From the NCBI GenBank assembly GCA_037501455.1, contig CM074858.1, forward strand, positions 47,675,001 through 47,739,000: DNA of 64,000 nt. The letters run 5' to 3'. The notes under the pieces were generated by a model. It was not told where the DNA came from, did not search any database, and saw nothing but the letters and a program-made list of their open reading frames with translations. The translations under genes and the position numbers were made by a program. The stretch comes from Lantana camara. Taxonomy: Eukaryota; Streptophyta; Magnoliopsida; Lamiales; Verbenaceae. Shown here piece after piece: positions 23,519 to 35,187 of this stretch (position 1 is its first letter; every line of letters begins with the position of its first letter).

Positions 23519-26500
23519 ATGATCGTACCGAGGAAGAGGCAATATAATGAAACTTCGGAGAATATACAGAATAACAGCAACACACAACAGAACAGAGGTA
23601 GTAACTTTACTTAATAGAAAATAATTTTCCATTTCTTATCATATATATTTTAAAAAATTTTGAGTTTTTTATATTTTGTAGGTCAAAGTATGTCAGATGC
23701 ACAAATTCAAGAGAATGTGAGCCTAACACAAGTTCAAGTGAGCTCAAGTCAAGTAGCTGAAAAAGGTAATTTATTAAATTTATATATCAAATATGATATA
23801 GTTTTTTTTTTTTAATAAATCTGTGAAATAATACCAAAAATAACATTTCAAGTGAAATTTCTGAAAATGCTCAAGCTAAAACTGGGAGGGGTGCAGCAAA
23901 ATTTCCTAAAGAATGGGACACGAGAAAAAAGCTTAAAGTATTCCTTGATAGAAATGGAAGCGTGGCCGGAACTGACTATCAAAAGCTTGTCACCGCGATT
24001 AGCTGCTTAGCTCGTATCGGGATTAGGCTTCCATTAACTAGTGTTGCTTTCAGTGATATACCACATTATAATAGAGATATGATTTGGGATGAGGTTGAGG
24101 TTACTCAAGCTTTGTTGCTTATATAAATATATATATATGTCAGATAAAATTATAACATTTTGTATTTTCAAATTGTTAGATACTTAGGCTAATACTGGAC
24201 TGCCCCCTGAAGCAAAGAATGTTGTGATGAGAACAATTGCTGACATTTGCAGAAAATGGAAGAATAATGTCAAAAAAAAAAATACTTCTCACCATATGAA
24301 GACGATGAAGTGTTTCCTAAAACACCACCTAGTGACGAAAGAATACAAGTAGATCAATGGTGGGAAATGGTCACATACTAGAAAAATCCTAAAGTGCAGG
24401 TTTTCAGTTACTCTTAATAATTGATTTATCATTCTTTTAGGCAGTACAAAATACTTTTTACATTTTATTTTAATGTTATATAAATTGTAGGAAGTTGCAA
24501 AGCAAAATGCATCAAATGTTTTACAGAAACAATGTCTCCATCGGACTGGACGAACGCCGTTTTCTGTATTAGAGGAGGAGGTAGGATATTTTCCCCAGTT
24601 TTAAGGGGTCTAAAATTTTTAGAGTCTGAATGTCTATTAATTTTCTATTGTAATGTAAATTTTCTTTTTTGGAGTCTGAATGTCTATTAATTTTATATTG
24701 TAATGAAAATTTTTAGATGTCAGAAAATGGAGTGAAAGATCCCTCTCGGTTTGATATCTGGATGGAATCACGTTCTCGTGGAAAGGTGATTGAAGATGAT
24801 GAAACAACATCAGACGTGCATGTAAGTGAATTATTCTTACTTAATTGATAAGCTGTTTATAATTACTTAAGAGCTATTTATATTATAAATAGATTACCTG
24901 GTAAAGTCATTGAATGGGATACTCCTTACTATAGATTGTTACATGAACAGCCCTGTTATGATAATATTAAAAACCTTTAGGTGCCTCTGTTATGTTGTTG
25001 ACACTAGTCGTCATAAAAGTAAATTTTTCGCTAGAGCTTCAAGATGTATCATGTTAGGGTATGTTAATGGAAAAAAGGGGTATAAGATGTTTGATCTGGA
25101 GTGCAGAAGTGTGATTGTGTCAAGGGACATTAAGTTCTTTGAAAATGTGTTTCCTTATAAGGAAATGATGCTTCTGTTATTACTACTCCTAAAATTTACA
25201 CATAGGATCTTAGTCCCATGATGGATTCTTAGGAATGTTCAGCAGAATCTTATTGAAATTACTGAAGATCATCAGGAGATTACATCTTCTAATGATTAAA
25301 ATTTTCTTGAACCTAAAGAAACTTCTGTTGAAATTACTCCTCTTTTGACTATATGAATTTTTAAACCTTGCGGGGTCAACTAAATAGAGAGCTTAAAAAG
25401 AAGCCAGAAGAAGAAAGAACAAAAGAATATAAAGATGAGCTTTTCTTCACGGCGATGGGGAAAGTCAAGCACGGTCATATTAAATGTGTAGGAAGAGGTC
25501 ATATCATCAATCAAACACGTTCTAAAACTATGTCAAGAGACGACAGATTGTTGTCGAAAGATCAAGAGGAATTACAGAAGCTTAGGGATGAGTTCGATAA
25601 ACAAAAAAATGAGATGAACGAAATGAAAGAGGAGTATATTCGTGAGAAGGAAAATTTGCTTGTGGAGCAAGAGAAAACAAGCATGCTGAACAAAAAATTA
25701 GAAGCTCTCCTAAGTCAATTTCCTTCCCTCTCATCTACTCCGTTGCATGGAGCCCAGGGTACATAAACATCATTTATAGTATATTTATTGTTTTTTCACA
25801 CTTAATTTTATTATAGCAGAAGTTGGTACAATCATAGGTTCTTAATCCATCAACCTCGCACACTCCAATTTCCCATCCCTTGAAAAAAGCTCGAATTAAT
25901 AGCGAGCACCAATCTAGTGTTCTACAAGAGGCTCATTCTATTCGAGACCAACAGGTTCTATAAGTTTTGCATTTTCGTATAAAAATGGGTTTTTTTAATT
26001 GTTTTCTCATTTTTGGTAATTTCATGATTAGTTGGTTTATTGTTGAAGTCATGAGAATAGTTTAGTGCATTATATAAATGATACTACTGTAATTTGAATT
26101 TTGATCTATTGATGTTATAATTGTAGGCTACTGGTGGCAAATGTAAAGAACAAGCAGTTGGACATGGTTATAATTTGAAGATAGTTTGATTTTTTCAAAG
26201 AGATTTGAGGATAATAATCAAAAGGGATGTTTCAGTTTCAATATTTTGTGCGCTTTCTCTGACCACGAACCATTTTTTAGATAAGAAACCAACTTTTTCA
26301 CTATATTACTACACTAAATGTCAGGAACTCATCACTGTTATCTTTTGCAAATTGATAAAATTGTGATCAAAGGGAATAAATAAGGTTGATTCTGCCATCT
26401 TTATACAATTTGTTATGCTTTTTTTTTTTTTAAATCTAATATTGAGGTTAAATAGCTTGTGAAATTATAGTAATTCTTTGAAGGTATCATATTTTTATTT

Positions 26501-26767
26501 CATTTTGTATGTTAGGTTGGGACTGAAGTATATTTACACTGTCGTGGAATACCAAAAAAAATTGTGGCAAAAGGTATTCTTATGGGATTTATTGAGTGTC
26601 TGGGATCTGAGCTTAAATTTTGCAAGGTTGGGGTTAGAAAGGCATTTGAAGCAAGTGAAAGATTAGTGAAACCTTATAAAGATGTTGTAACTCTTGGACA
26701 AGCTGTTAACAAAGTGGTTCAATGGGAGTTGGTAAATGTATGTTACACTTCAAGATTTAGTAAATGA
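23519..26767 (+). pseudogene. CACTA TNPA-like gene (plant transposase Ptta/En/Spm family), decayed
   Basis: This second gene of the transposon would encode the accessory protein that binds subterminal repeats. It starts at ATG 23519 (MIVPRKRQ). Recognisable pieces spread over several exons: GRGAAKFPKEWDTRKKLKVF near 23886, the KWKNNVKKK segment near 24257, a KQNASN...HRTGRTPFSVLEEE segment at 24499-24580, and SRFDIWMESRSRGK at 24742-24783. A long Glu/Lys-rich coiled coil (25545-25740) and a conserved C-terminal segment with YLHCRGIPKKIVAKG and LVKPYKDV (26530-26740) complete it. One A appears to be missing from the A run at 24272-24282 and shifts the frame; a TAG at 24379-24381 replaces an expected Trp. 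A copia fragment interrupts it. The exon chain is approximate. Confidence 0.75.
24889..25367 (+). mobile_element. Ty1/copia pol fragment inside the CACTA element
   Basis: Two adjacent frames encode a piece from the end of copia integrase: LPGKVIEWDTPYYRLL (24892 onward) and, after a frameshift near 24977, CLCYVVDTSRHKSKF, CIMLGYVNGKKGYKMFDLE and VIVSRDIKFFENVFPY. This is the conserved C-terminal integrase segment that precedes copia reverse transcriptase. No LTR, PBS or polypurine tract flanks it, and several stops follow after 25200. It lies between TNPA-like exons. Exact edges are not visible. Confidence 0.85.
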
Positions 26768-27160
26768 ACAATTTTCATATTACATGTCAATTTGAAGATC
26801 ATAATTGTTCTTATTTGTTTTTAGACACAGGTTAGAGAGGTGTAGATAAAGATTTGGTTGGTTTTGCTAGTATGGTATGCTAACTTTGAAGGGAGAAGGT
26901 CTTTTTGGTTTGATTACAGGTTAGTGATGTGTAGATAAAACTTTATTCACTTGAATGTCAGTTTTTTAATAAATGTGCAGAAGTTTCGAAAATCTTTTAG
27001 GGAAAATATGAAGACTTGATTCCACATTGTTGAATACCAGCACTTTGTAGATAAAAAGCTAGTAATTTTTACATCATAGATCAAAGAGTGATTAACTTTT
27101 CTTTTGAAAATCTGGAAAAGAAATTAAATGGACTAGTTTGATTGTGGTTCCCTAGTGTAT
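26768..27160 (+). other. CACTA 3' non-coding region up to element A
   Basis: No ORF or terminal repeat is seen in this stretch. Two short related segments (ACAGGTTAG...GTGTAGATAAA near 26826 and 26916) occur. The stretch ends at TGTAT, directly before the TG of the A LTR, and is assigned to the CACTA element only by position. Confidence 0.45.
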
Positions 27161-29822
27161 TGTAACGCCCCGGTTTCCGGATGATCAGGTAAGCACGCCA
27201 CATGTGAGTTGAGCGTAGGTTTTATTTTATTTCTTTAATTTTATAATATATTCTTACGTGGCATTCATAATTTTATAAAAATTCATGAAACATTATTTAT
27301 ATCAATTCTTTGAATTCATATCATTGAAAATATTATTTCATGACACGAAAAATATTTATTGCATGAAATAATTACCGAGAGTGTTTTAAATTACCAAATT
27401 GTCCCTAGTTAAATATTCTTTAAAATTCTAGGGACTTAATTGCCAATCTTTTAGGGACTTAATTGATCATATTTTAAAACCTCATATACTCAATTGCATA
27501 GATTGAATTCTTGGAGGATTTATTGGCAATTAGCATAATTCACAAAAATCAAGGATGATGAATTACGTATTATCTCTTCTTGCACATTCCATGATCATTT
27601 TCATCTTCAATTCATCAACATATTCATCTCTCTCTCTCGGTTCTCCAAGGAAAGAAAAGGAAAGAAGTTTTTCAATCAATCATCAAGTTTTCAAGAAATC
27701 TTTCAAGGAATTGGAAGTTCATCATCATCATCATCTTCTTCTTCATCCATTTCTTAGTTTCAAGGTTGGTTTGGCATGAGTTGATGATTCTTGATTGTGT
27801 TTGATGTGGTTAGGGTTTGGAAATTATATGTTAAATGATGAATTAGAATTAGAAGCATGAATATGTGATCATTTCATGAATTATGGCATCATTTATAGCT
27901 TGAATTCTTGGATATTTGGCTTGAATGATCAAGTTTTGATCATGAGCATGAGGTATGAATTCTTGATGATCTTGTGTGATTTGAATGTTTAAATGCTAGG
28001 ATATCATTTCTTGAACTTATATGTATCATATTTCCAGAAAATACATGCTTGTGTTGATCAAAATGGAATTTTTGTTGCTTTGTTGCTCATTCCCTTGAGC
28101 ATCCCCTGTTTCTGCTCTGTTCTTCAAAGTTTCAGAAACTGGGAACGGCCGTTCCCAGCCTCAAGGCATTGCGGGAACGGGTGTTCCCACCTTTCAAACA
28201 AAAATAGGCGGCCGACTGCGGGAACGGCCGTTCCCATTTTGGCCTTGGAGCCGGAAGGGCCGTTCCCAGCTAGGCGCGTTTTTAAAAATGGAAATCGTTG
28301 GCGTGATTTTGGGGATTCATGGGAACGACCCTTCCCATTTTTCAAAGGGAGCCGGAACGGCCGTTCCCACCTGGAATGCAGAACAAAATTCACTGCATAA
28401 AATTACAAAAATGACCCCTCGATCCGACGACTTCTTTGACCCCGAATTACTATAATATGTGCTAATATGATGTGAAACGACATGTTATTATACCACATTG
28501 CATTTTCATGGTCGTCTCGATACATTTCCGCCGTTCATCATATTTTGGTCATATTAGGTCATGTCTCACGAATGTACATCGTGTTTGCACAGGTCACGAG
28601 GGCGTGGACGGGGAGCAACCTCCTTAGAACACTTCTTTATTGTATTTTGCAAGAAAAGGTGAGGTTTTAGGTTATGTTTATAGAACCCTACCACCCTTAT
28701 GTGTTATTTTCGGCCAAAACCTATTATAATTATAAACGTTTTCAAAGTTATGAACATTTCAAGCAAGCAATTCATGATTTCAAGTATGTTTGGCGAGTAC
28801 ATGATTGCACGTGGGCCCGAGGGTAATTCTTGAGCCAACCGGGAAAGCAAGGGCTGACGGGTAACTCCTGAATTATCCTCACATTGTTGGGATCACCCCC
28901 GAAGCCACTAGGAGATTAGTGGTGGAAGGAGTTCCGTGTCTAGAGGGTCATGTCCTCTACACACACCATGTCGTGGATAGTCGAGCCTTGCAAACTCGCT
29001 ATCACCCGGAGGAAGAAGGAGACTGGGGATTAATCCGGCATGTCGGGTTATCCTCGGGTTATTGCATGATTTCAAGCATGAAAGTGTTTATGTGAGCACT
29101 AAAGGAATTGCATGACCACGTATTTATCAAGCAAGCACGCATGATAACGTATTGTTCATGATTGGGAGTTCGGTTGGAGATTGCCCTTGCTCGCCAGGGC
29201 CACATGTTCATGACATTGACAAGCATGAATAAATAAACGTGTTAAAATGATTGGTTGTAAGCTCGGGCAAAGATTAAACTTCTTGACTTATTTATCTATT
29301 TTATTCTAAAGTCTTCACCCGAGACTACAACTTGCATGTGACGTATGATATATATACTATTGCCCCTCACTCAGTCTTCTGTAGACTGATACTTCACTTT
29401 TCAGGTACCCTTTGAGCGTGGTCGTGCTAGGCGGGAGTCGTTCGAGTCTTGCATTTCCACGGGTCTAGTTTCATACCCCCTTTTGTATAGTCTTATGCTA
29501 GTTTCATGTTATGATTAGTATTGTCACGTTTTGGATACTTGAATATGTATATTATCAAGAGATGATAATGTATGGATAGTTAAATTGGTATCTATAAGTA
29601 TCTATTCGGTAAATACGGTACCTATATGTATGAATGATTTTATTGCTTCCGCTTTCATCATCTTGTTGGCTCTGTTTGTTGGGGAGAGTGTCCCGCCTAG
29701 CTCGTCATTTTTATTTGTCACCCGTTCGCTATAGTTTTGGTTTACGTATGGATTTTCCATTTCATACGTGGATCGAGACTATAGTGCGGGGGATGTGGTG
29801 CCCTGGGGGTTAGGGTGCTACA
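27161..29822 (+). mobile_element. Element A, 5' LTR, complete (2.66 kb)
   Basis: It starts TGTAACGCCCCGG and ends GGGTGCTACA, with TG...CA termini. The first 568 bp recur at 34620-35187 with about eight differences, so the insertion is older than B. It carries the six-copy palindrome array (28141-28368) and no coding sequence. The block after the array (CCCCTCGATCCGACGACTTC) is shared with the E LTRs on the opposite strand. Confidence 0.93.
28141..28368. repeat. Palindrome array GGGAACGGCCGTTCCC, six copies (A LTR)
   Basis: Copies start at 28141, 28173, 28220, 28252, 28321 and 28353, giving spacings 32, 47, 32, 69 and 32 bp, the exact mirror of the E arrays because A lies on the other strand. 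Copies 1, 3 and the core of 6 are intact; 2, 4 and 5 carry substitutions such as GGGAACGGGTGTTCCC. The sequence between copies is also related to that in E. Confidence 0.95.
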
Positions 29823-29830
29823 TCTACAGG

Positions 29831-29842
29831 TGGTATCAGAGC
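29831..29842 (+). promoter_or_regulatory. Primer-binding site of element A (tRNA-iMet type)
   Basis: TGGTATCAGAGC lies 8 bp after the LTR end and is followed by CCGGTTGCAAAACCGAGG, which is also seen downstream of the E PBS. It is the only intact PBS among the gag-bearing elements A, B and D in this window. Confidence 0.93.
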
Positions 29843-30077
29843 CCGGTTGCAAAACCGAGGTTCTCGAGTCGTGTCGAGTCAGTCTAGGTCGCACGGCATA
29901 GGATTATGTGGTATTTGGGAGTCTGCATTTGGTTGACTTACCTGATTTGCTTATTTCTTCGCATTAATTGAGCTACTTGATCTTCCTTGAACATGTGCTA
30001 ATTGGTATTATGGAAATTGTATGCACACATTTGCATTTATTGATCAAGCCACGCGTGTTTAGTGATCTAATTTCAGG

Positions 30078-33000
30078 ATGGAGCACGACAGACGTTCCAG
30101 TGACCGATCCTCGAGGCACAGGCATCATCACCGCCGACACCATCGCCGCGAGAGATCACCACCTCCTCCACCTGCCCAGGCACAGCCCCAGGATTTCATG
30201 AACGCGGTAGTGGGGCTAATTGATCAGAGGTTACAGGACAGGGTTCCTCCACCACCTCCAGCACCAGTAGCACCTCCGGAGAACCCCATTTCTGCCATTT
30301 TACGAGAGTTTCACACCCAGCGTCCCCCGAAGTTTTATATGGGAGACGATATACAGGTAGAGATGTGGCTAAAAGAGATCGCAAGGATTTGGCAGCTTAT
30401 CCCTTGTGACAGTCAGGAGAAGGCTCGCTGTACACTTACTCTTATCAGGACGAGGCCTATTCTTGGTGGGAAAGCACACAGATTGTTTTGGAGGCAGCCG
30501 GGACCGAGATTACTTGGGAGGTATTTGTACGGGAGTTCAGAAACAAGTATATTCCTCCAGCGTCCCGTACTCGCAGGTTGAGAGAGTTCACCGAGCTAAA
30601 GCAGGGAGGCAGGTCTGTGGGTCAGTACATCGCCGAGTTCGAGAGGCTTTCTCGTTATGCCCCCAACATAGCGAATGATGACTTTCATAAGGCGATGCAG
30701 TTCGTCCAGGGACTCAGGCCAGATATTCAGGATGCGCTGAAAGCAACCAATACCAGCACCTGGGCAAAAGCTACCACTAAGGCCCTAAAAGTTGAGGATT
30801 CGGATATTGCTAGGAAAGCTACTGCGCGGACTGGACAGGCTTCGGGCTCGAGAGCAGGTCAGGGATCGAGCTCAGGGAAGAGGCCGATGATTTACTCTGC
30901 ACCTCCCGCTCAGAAGAACCCCGGGAAGAAGCTTAAGGCGACAGGGCCATTACTGAGAGGTCCGAGAGCTCCAGCACCACCCCAGCCACCTCAGAGACCG
31001 GGCTGCAGATGGTGTGGACTTCCTACACATACCTACGACAACTGCAGGCGCCGGTTAGGTTTGTGTTTGATTTGCGGGAGTGACGAGCACATGGTTGATG
31101 GCTGTCCGGATCGTCAGGATCCACCACCTGCAGGACTGAGGCCACTTGTGAGGGCTCGAGCTTATGCACTCGCTGGAGAGGAGCAGGATGCAGAGATAGA
31201 CCCCGCCGCAGTAGTTGAAGGTATTATTTGCATTCATGGCACGAACATCCATACATTATTTGATCCAGGAGCTACACACTCCTTTCTTGCGCACTCTATT
31301 GCTATTACTTTGTCTTTGCCTGCTATGTGTACGTCTGTGCGTTATATAGTCAGTACTCCTTTCGGTAGTAGGCGAGAGACGGATCAGGTTTTCAAGGATG
31401 TTCTAGTTGTGATTGAAGGCCGGGAGTTTCTGACAGATTTCATTGTTATGCCGATGGAGAGATACGGAGCTATATTGGGGATGGAATGGTTATACAGGCA
31501 TTGTGCTACCGTGGATTGTCGGGCTAAAAAGGTTCAGTTGGGTTCAGAGGTTACTACGGGTTGTACTTCAAAGACCGTACCCCTACTTTCGTTTTCAGAG
31601 GCTCAGAGATTAGTCAGAGACGGGGCTACAGGGTTCATTGCCTATATTCTGAACAAGCCAAAAGATCAGGTGAAATTAGAGGACACCGAAGTGGTAAAGG
31701 AATTTCCCGAGGTATTCCCAGAAAAATTGGATTCCTTGCCTCCTGAACGAGAGATTGAATTTGTGATCGATCTTTTCCCGAATGCTGAGCCGTATTCAAA
31801 GACTCCTTACCGGATGGCTCCAGCTGAATTAAAAGAATTAAAAGTCCAGTTGGAAGCATTGTTAGAAGTTGGGTATATTCGACCGAGTTCTTCGCCTTGG
31901 GGAGCACCCGTTTTATTTGTAAAGAAAAAGGACGGGACTTTAAGGATGTGTATCGATTACAGGGAATTGAACAGGATGACTATCAAGAACAAGTATCCCC
32001 TCCCACATATCGAGGAGTTATTCGATATACTTCAGGGTTCCAAAGTTTATTCAAAATCGGATTTAAGACAGGGATACTACCAGCTGCGAATCCGAGCAGA
32101 GGATATTCCTAAGACAGGATTCAATACTCGGTACGAGCACTACGAGTTCGTGGTTATGCCGTTTGGATTAACGAATGCCCCTGCAGCTTTTATGGATATG
32201 ATGCATCGGATATTCAGGCCTTTCCTCGACAAGTTCGTGGTAATTTTTATTGACGATATTCTGGTTTTCTCAAAATCAGCCGAGGAGCACGCGAGACATC
32301 TCAGGCTCGTTCTTCAGACACTAAAAGAGCATCAGTTGTTTGCTAAGTTTAGTAAGTGTGAATTTTGGATCGATCGGGTTTCTTTCTTAGGACATGTGAT
32401 TTTAGGAAAAGGGTTGGAAGTCGATCCCTCGAAAATCGAGGCCGTGCTCAAGTGGGAGAAACCAAAGAATGCCTCGGAAATTAGAAGCTTCTTGGGATTG
32501 GCCGGTTACTATAGAAGATTTGTTCAGGACTTCTCGAAGATTGCTGTACCCTTAACCCGATTGACAAAGAAGGATGTTAAGTTTGTCTGGGACGAGAAGT
32601 GTGATCAAAGCTTTAATTTTCTGAAAGAAAAGTTAGTCTCAGCTCCGGTTTTAACTTTAGCCGAGGGTTCAGAGGAATATGCACTGTACACAGATGCTTC
32701 TAAAGAAGGCTTAGGTTGTGTTTTGACTCAGAAAGGAAAAGTGATCGCCTACGCTTCTCGGAAGCTAAAGGAATATGAAAGGAATTAACCAACACACGAC
32801 TTAGAGCTTGCAGCCGTGATCTTTGCTCTCGGGAAATGGAGACATTATCTTTATGGGACTTCCTTTGAGATTTTTACCGACCACAAGAGCCTTCAGTATT
32901 TATTCACACAGAAGGAGTTAAACATGAGGCAACGGCGATGGATGGAAAAGCTAGAGGATTATGATTGTACAATTAAATACCATCCCGGGAAAGCAAATGT

Positions 33001-34581
33001 GGTCGCCGATGCACTTAGCAGAAAGGCGAGTGTATCGAGTTTGGAAATAAAGGAAAGTGAGGAAGTTGTCCCGATTGTGTTAAAGGCTCGGGTTTCTAAT
33101 ATTACAATTCAGCCGGAATTAAAGTATCAGTTATTTGAGGCTCAGAATAAGGATCCAGAAGTGCAGAAGCTTACAAGTAAAGCTAAGGATGACCCAGAAG
33201 TCCGTTTGGGTTTGATGAGACCGGGTTGCTTCGGTTTAAAAACAGAGTAGTAGTACCTGAAGAATTGAGGCGGGTCCTACTTGAAGAAGCTCACAAGTCA
33301 GCCTACTCGATCCACCCAGGAGGAAATAAAATGTACAAGGATTTGAAACAATATTATTGTTGGAACGGGATGAAGAGAGACGTGGCAGAGTATGTGAAAC
33401 ATTGCCTGACTTGTCAGAAAGTGAAAGCTGAGCACCAAAAACCCGCGGGACTTCTACAACCGTTACCTATTCCCGAGTGGAAGTGGGAACAAGTAACGAT
33501 GGACTTTGTTTCAGGATTACCGAAGGTTAAAGGCGGGTTTGATGGAATTTGGGTAATCGTGGATAGATTTACAAAATCTGCTCACTTTCTACCGGTCCGA
33601 ATGTCCTATAAGATTCCGAAGTTGGCTGAAATCTATAACAGAGAGATTATTCGACTTCATGGCATTCCGGTGAGCATAGTTTCAGACCGAGACCCGAGAT
33701 TTACTTTTAAGTTGTGGCAGGAATTACAGGTTGTCTTGGGGACGAAACTTAAGTTCAGTACAGCATTCCACCCGCAAACAGACGGTCAAACGGAAAGGTT
33801 AATCAGGTATTTGGAGGATCTTCTTCGGGCTTGCGCGATGGATTTTCAGAACTCGTGGACAGAACAGCTTCCTTTGATCGAGTTTGCTTATAATAACAGC
33901 TTTCAGGCTTCGATTGGGATGGCTCCTTACGAGTTACTTTATGGAAGAAAGTGCCGATCTCCGTTGTTCTTCGACTTGGAAGAATGGAAGTGGTCAAAAC
34001 AGGAAGGAGTAAAGAGAGGTGAAAGATTCGAAAGACCTTCCAAAGTCGTTCAGGCTATGATTGAGAAAGTTCAAATGATTCAACAACGGATGAAAGCCGC
34101 GCAAGATAGACAAAAGAGCTATGCCGATAAGCGCCGAAGAGATCTAGAGTTTGAAGTTGGTGACCGGGTATTCTTGAAGGTGTCACCAAGGAAAGGTTTC
34201 ACCCGGATCGGGAAAGGAGGAAAACTTAATCCTCGCTACTTAGGTCCGTTTGAGATTCTTGAAAGAATAGGCGAGGTAGCCTATCGACTGGACCTACCAC
34301 CGAGTCTTACGGGGATTCATAACGTAATTCATGTTTCACAATTAAGGAAATACTACCCCGATGAGACTACGATTCTCCCCGTGGAAGAAGTTGAGCTGGA
34401 ACCGAATTTAACATTTATTCAGGGACCGATTAAAATCATGGATCGGAAATTTCAAGAGTTGAGAAACCGGAGAATTCCCATGGTTAAAGTGTTGTGGAAA
34501 AGCGATAAAACCGAAGAAGCTACGTGGGAAACAGAGGATAAAATGAAACGGTTCCACCCGGAGTTGTTCACACAAGACTAG
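30078..34581 (+). pseudogene. gag-pol: Element A gag-pol polyprotein (gypsy, chromovirus-like), broken
   Basis: This encodes, in order: gag with an Arg/His-rich start and two CX2CX4HX4C knuckles ([28 protein letters not shown], near 31003-31095), aspartic protease (DPGATHSF, 31262), reverse transcriptase ([10 protein letters not shown], 31950; FIDDILVF, 32248), RNase H (YTDASKEG, 32689), and integrase (zinc part near 33310-33420; catalytic region MDFVSGLP, VSDRDPRF, TDGQTER near 33500-33790). The C-terminal chromo-like segment (IPMVKVLW, EATWETED) fits Tekay/Del chromoviruses (inference). Breaks: a probable one-base loss near 30453 in gag, an in-frame TAA at 32786 and a probable one-base loss near 33210. 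The final stop TAG at 34579 touches the stem-loop before the polypurine tract. Confidence 0.93.
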
Positions 34582-34618
34582 AGAATCTGGGGACCAGATT
34601 CTTCTAAGGGGGGGAGAG
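34582..34618 (+). promoter_or_regulatory. Stem-loop and polypurine tract of element A
   Basis: GAATCTGGGGACCAGATTC forms a stem (34583-34601; with flanking A and T the stem is 9 bp and the loop GGA). It is followed within a few bases by AAGGGGGGGAGAG, the polypurine tract next to the 3' LTR at 34620. The stem begins right after the gag-pol stop. Confidence 0.9.
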
Positions 34619-34619
34619 T

Positions 34620-35187
34620 TGTAACGCCCTGGTTTCCGGATGATCAGGTAAGCACGCCACGTGTGAGTTGAGCGTAGGTTTTATTTTATTTCTTTAATTT
34701 TATAATATATTCTTACGTGGCATTCATAATTTTATAAAAATTTATGAAACATTATTTATATCAATTCTTTGAATTCATATCATTGAAAATATTATTTCAT
34801 GACACGAAAAATATTTATTGCATGAAATAATTACCGAGAGTGTTTTAAATTACCAAATTGTCCCTAGTTAAATATTCTTTAAAATTCTAGGGACTTTATT
34901 GTCAATCCTTTAGGGACTTAATTGATCATATTTTAAAACCTCATATACTCAATTGCATAGATTGAATTCTTGGAGGATTTATTGGCAATTAGCATAATTC
35001 ACAAAAATCAAGGATGATGAATTACGTATCATCTCTTCTTGCACATTCCATGATCATTTTCATCTTCAATTCATCAACATATTCATCTCTCTCTCTCGGT
35101 TCTCCAAGGAAAGAAAAGGAAAGAAGTTTTTCAATCAATCATCAAGATTTCAAGAAATCTTTCAAGGAATTGGAAGTTCATCATCAT
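34620..35187 (+). mobile_element. Element A, 3' LTR, first 568 bp, interrupted by B
   Basis: It matches 27161-27728 of the 5' LTR with about eight substitutions, then stops at the exact TG start of element B. The remaining roughly 2.1 kb of this LTR is not found after B, so the right side of the nest has been deleted or rearranged. Confidence 0.92.

Larger units (their letters stand above)
16006..27160 (+). mobile_element. CACTA (En/Spm) DNA transposon, 3' end not found
   Basis: The element begins with the terminal sequence CACTACAAGAAAAATTGC at 16006, preceded by AAA, a possible 3-bp target duplication. Subterminal ACGTAGT-containing inverted repeats follow, then a non-coding 5' region, a TNP2-type transposase gene and a TNPA-like gene, all plus strand. 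CACTA elements move by cut and paste using the transposase on the terminal and subterminal repeats. The matching 3' terminal repeat (ending TAGTG) is not visible before element A at 27161, so the right end is lost or lies beyond the nested insertions. Confidence 0.88.

Noticed and set aside
28124..28400. Overlapping ORFs on both strands with repeated RPFP and similar peptides
   Set aside because: They come from translating the palindrome array, which reads alike on both strands. The same occurs at 6300-6503 and 12040-12243.
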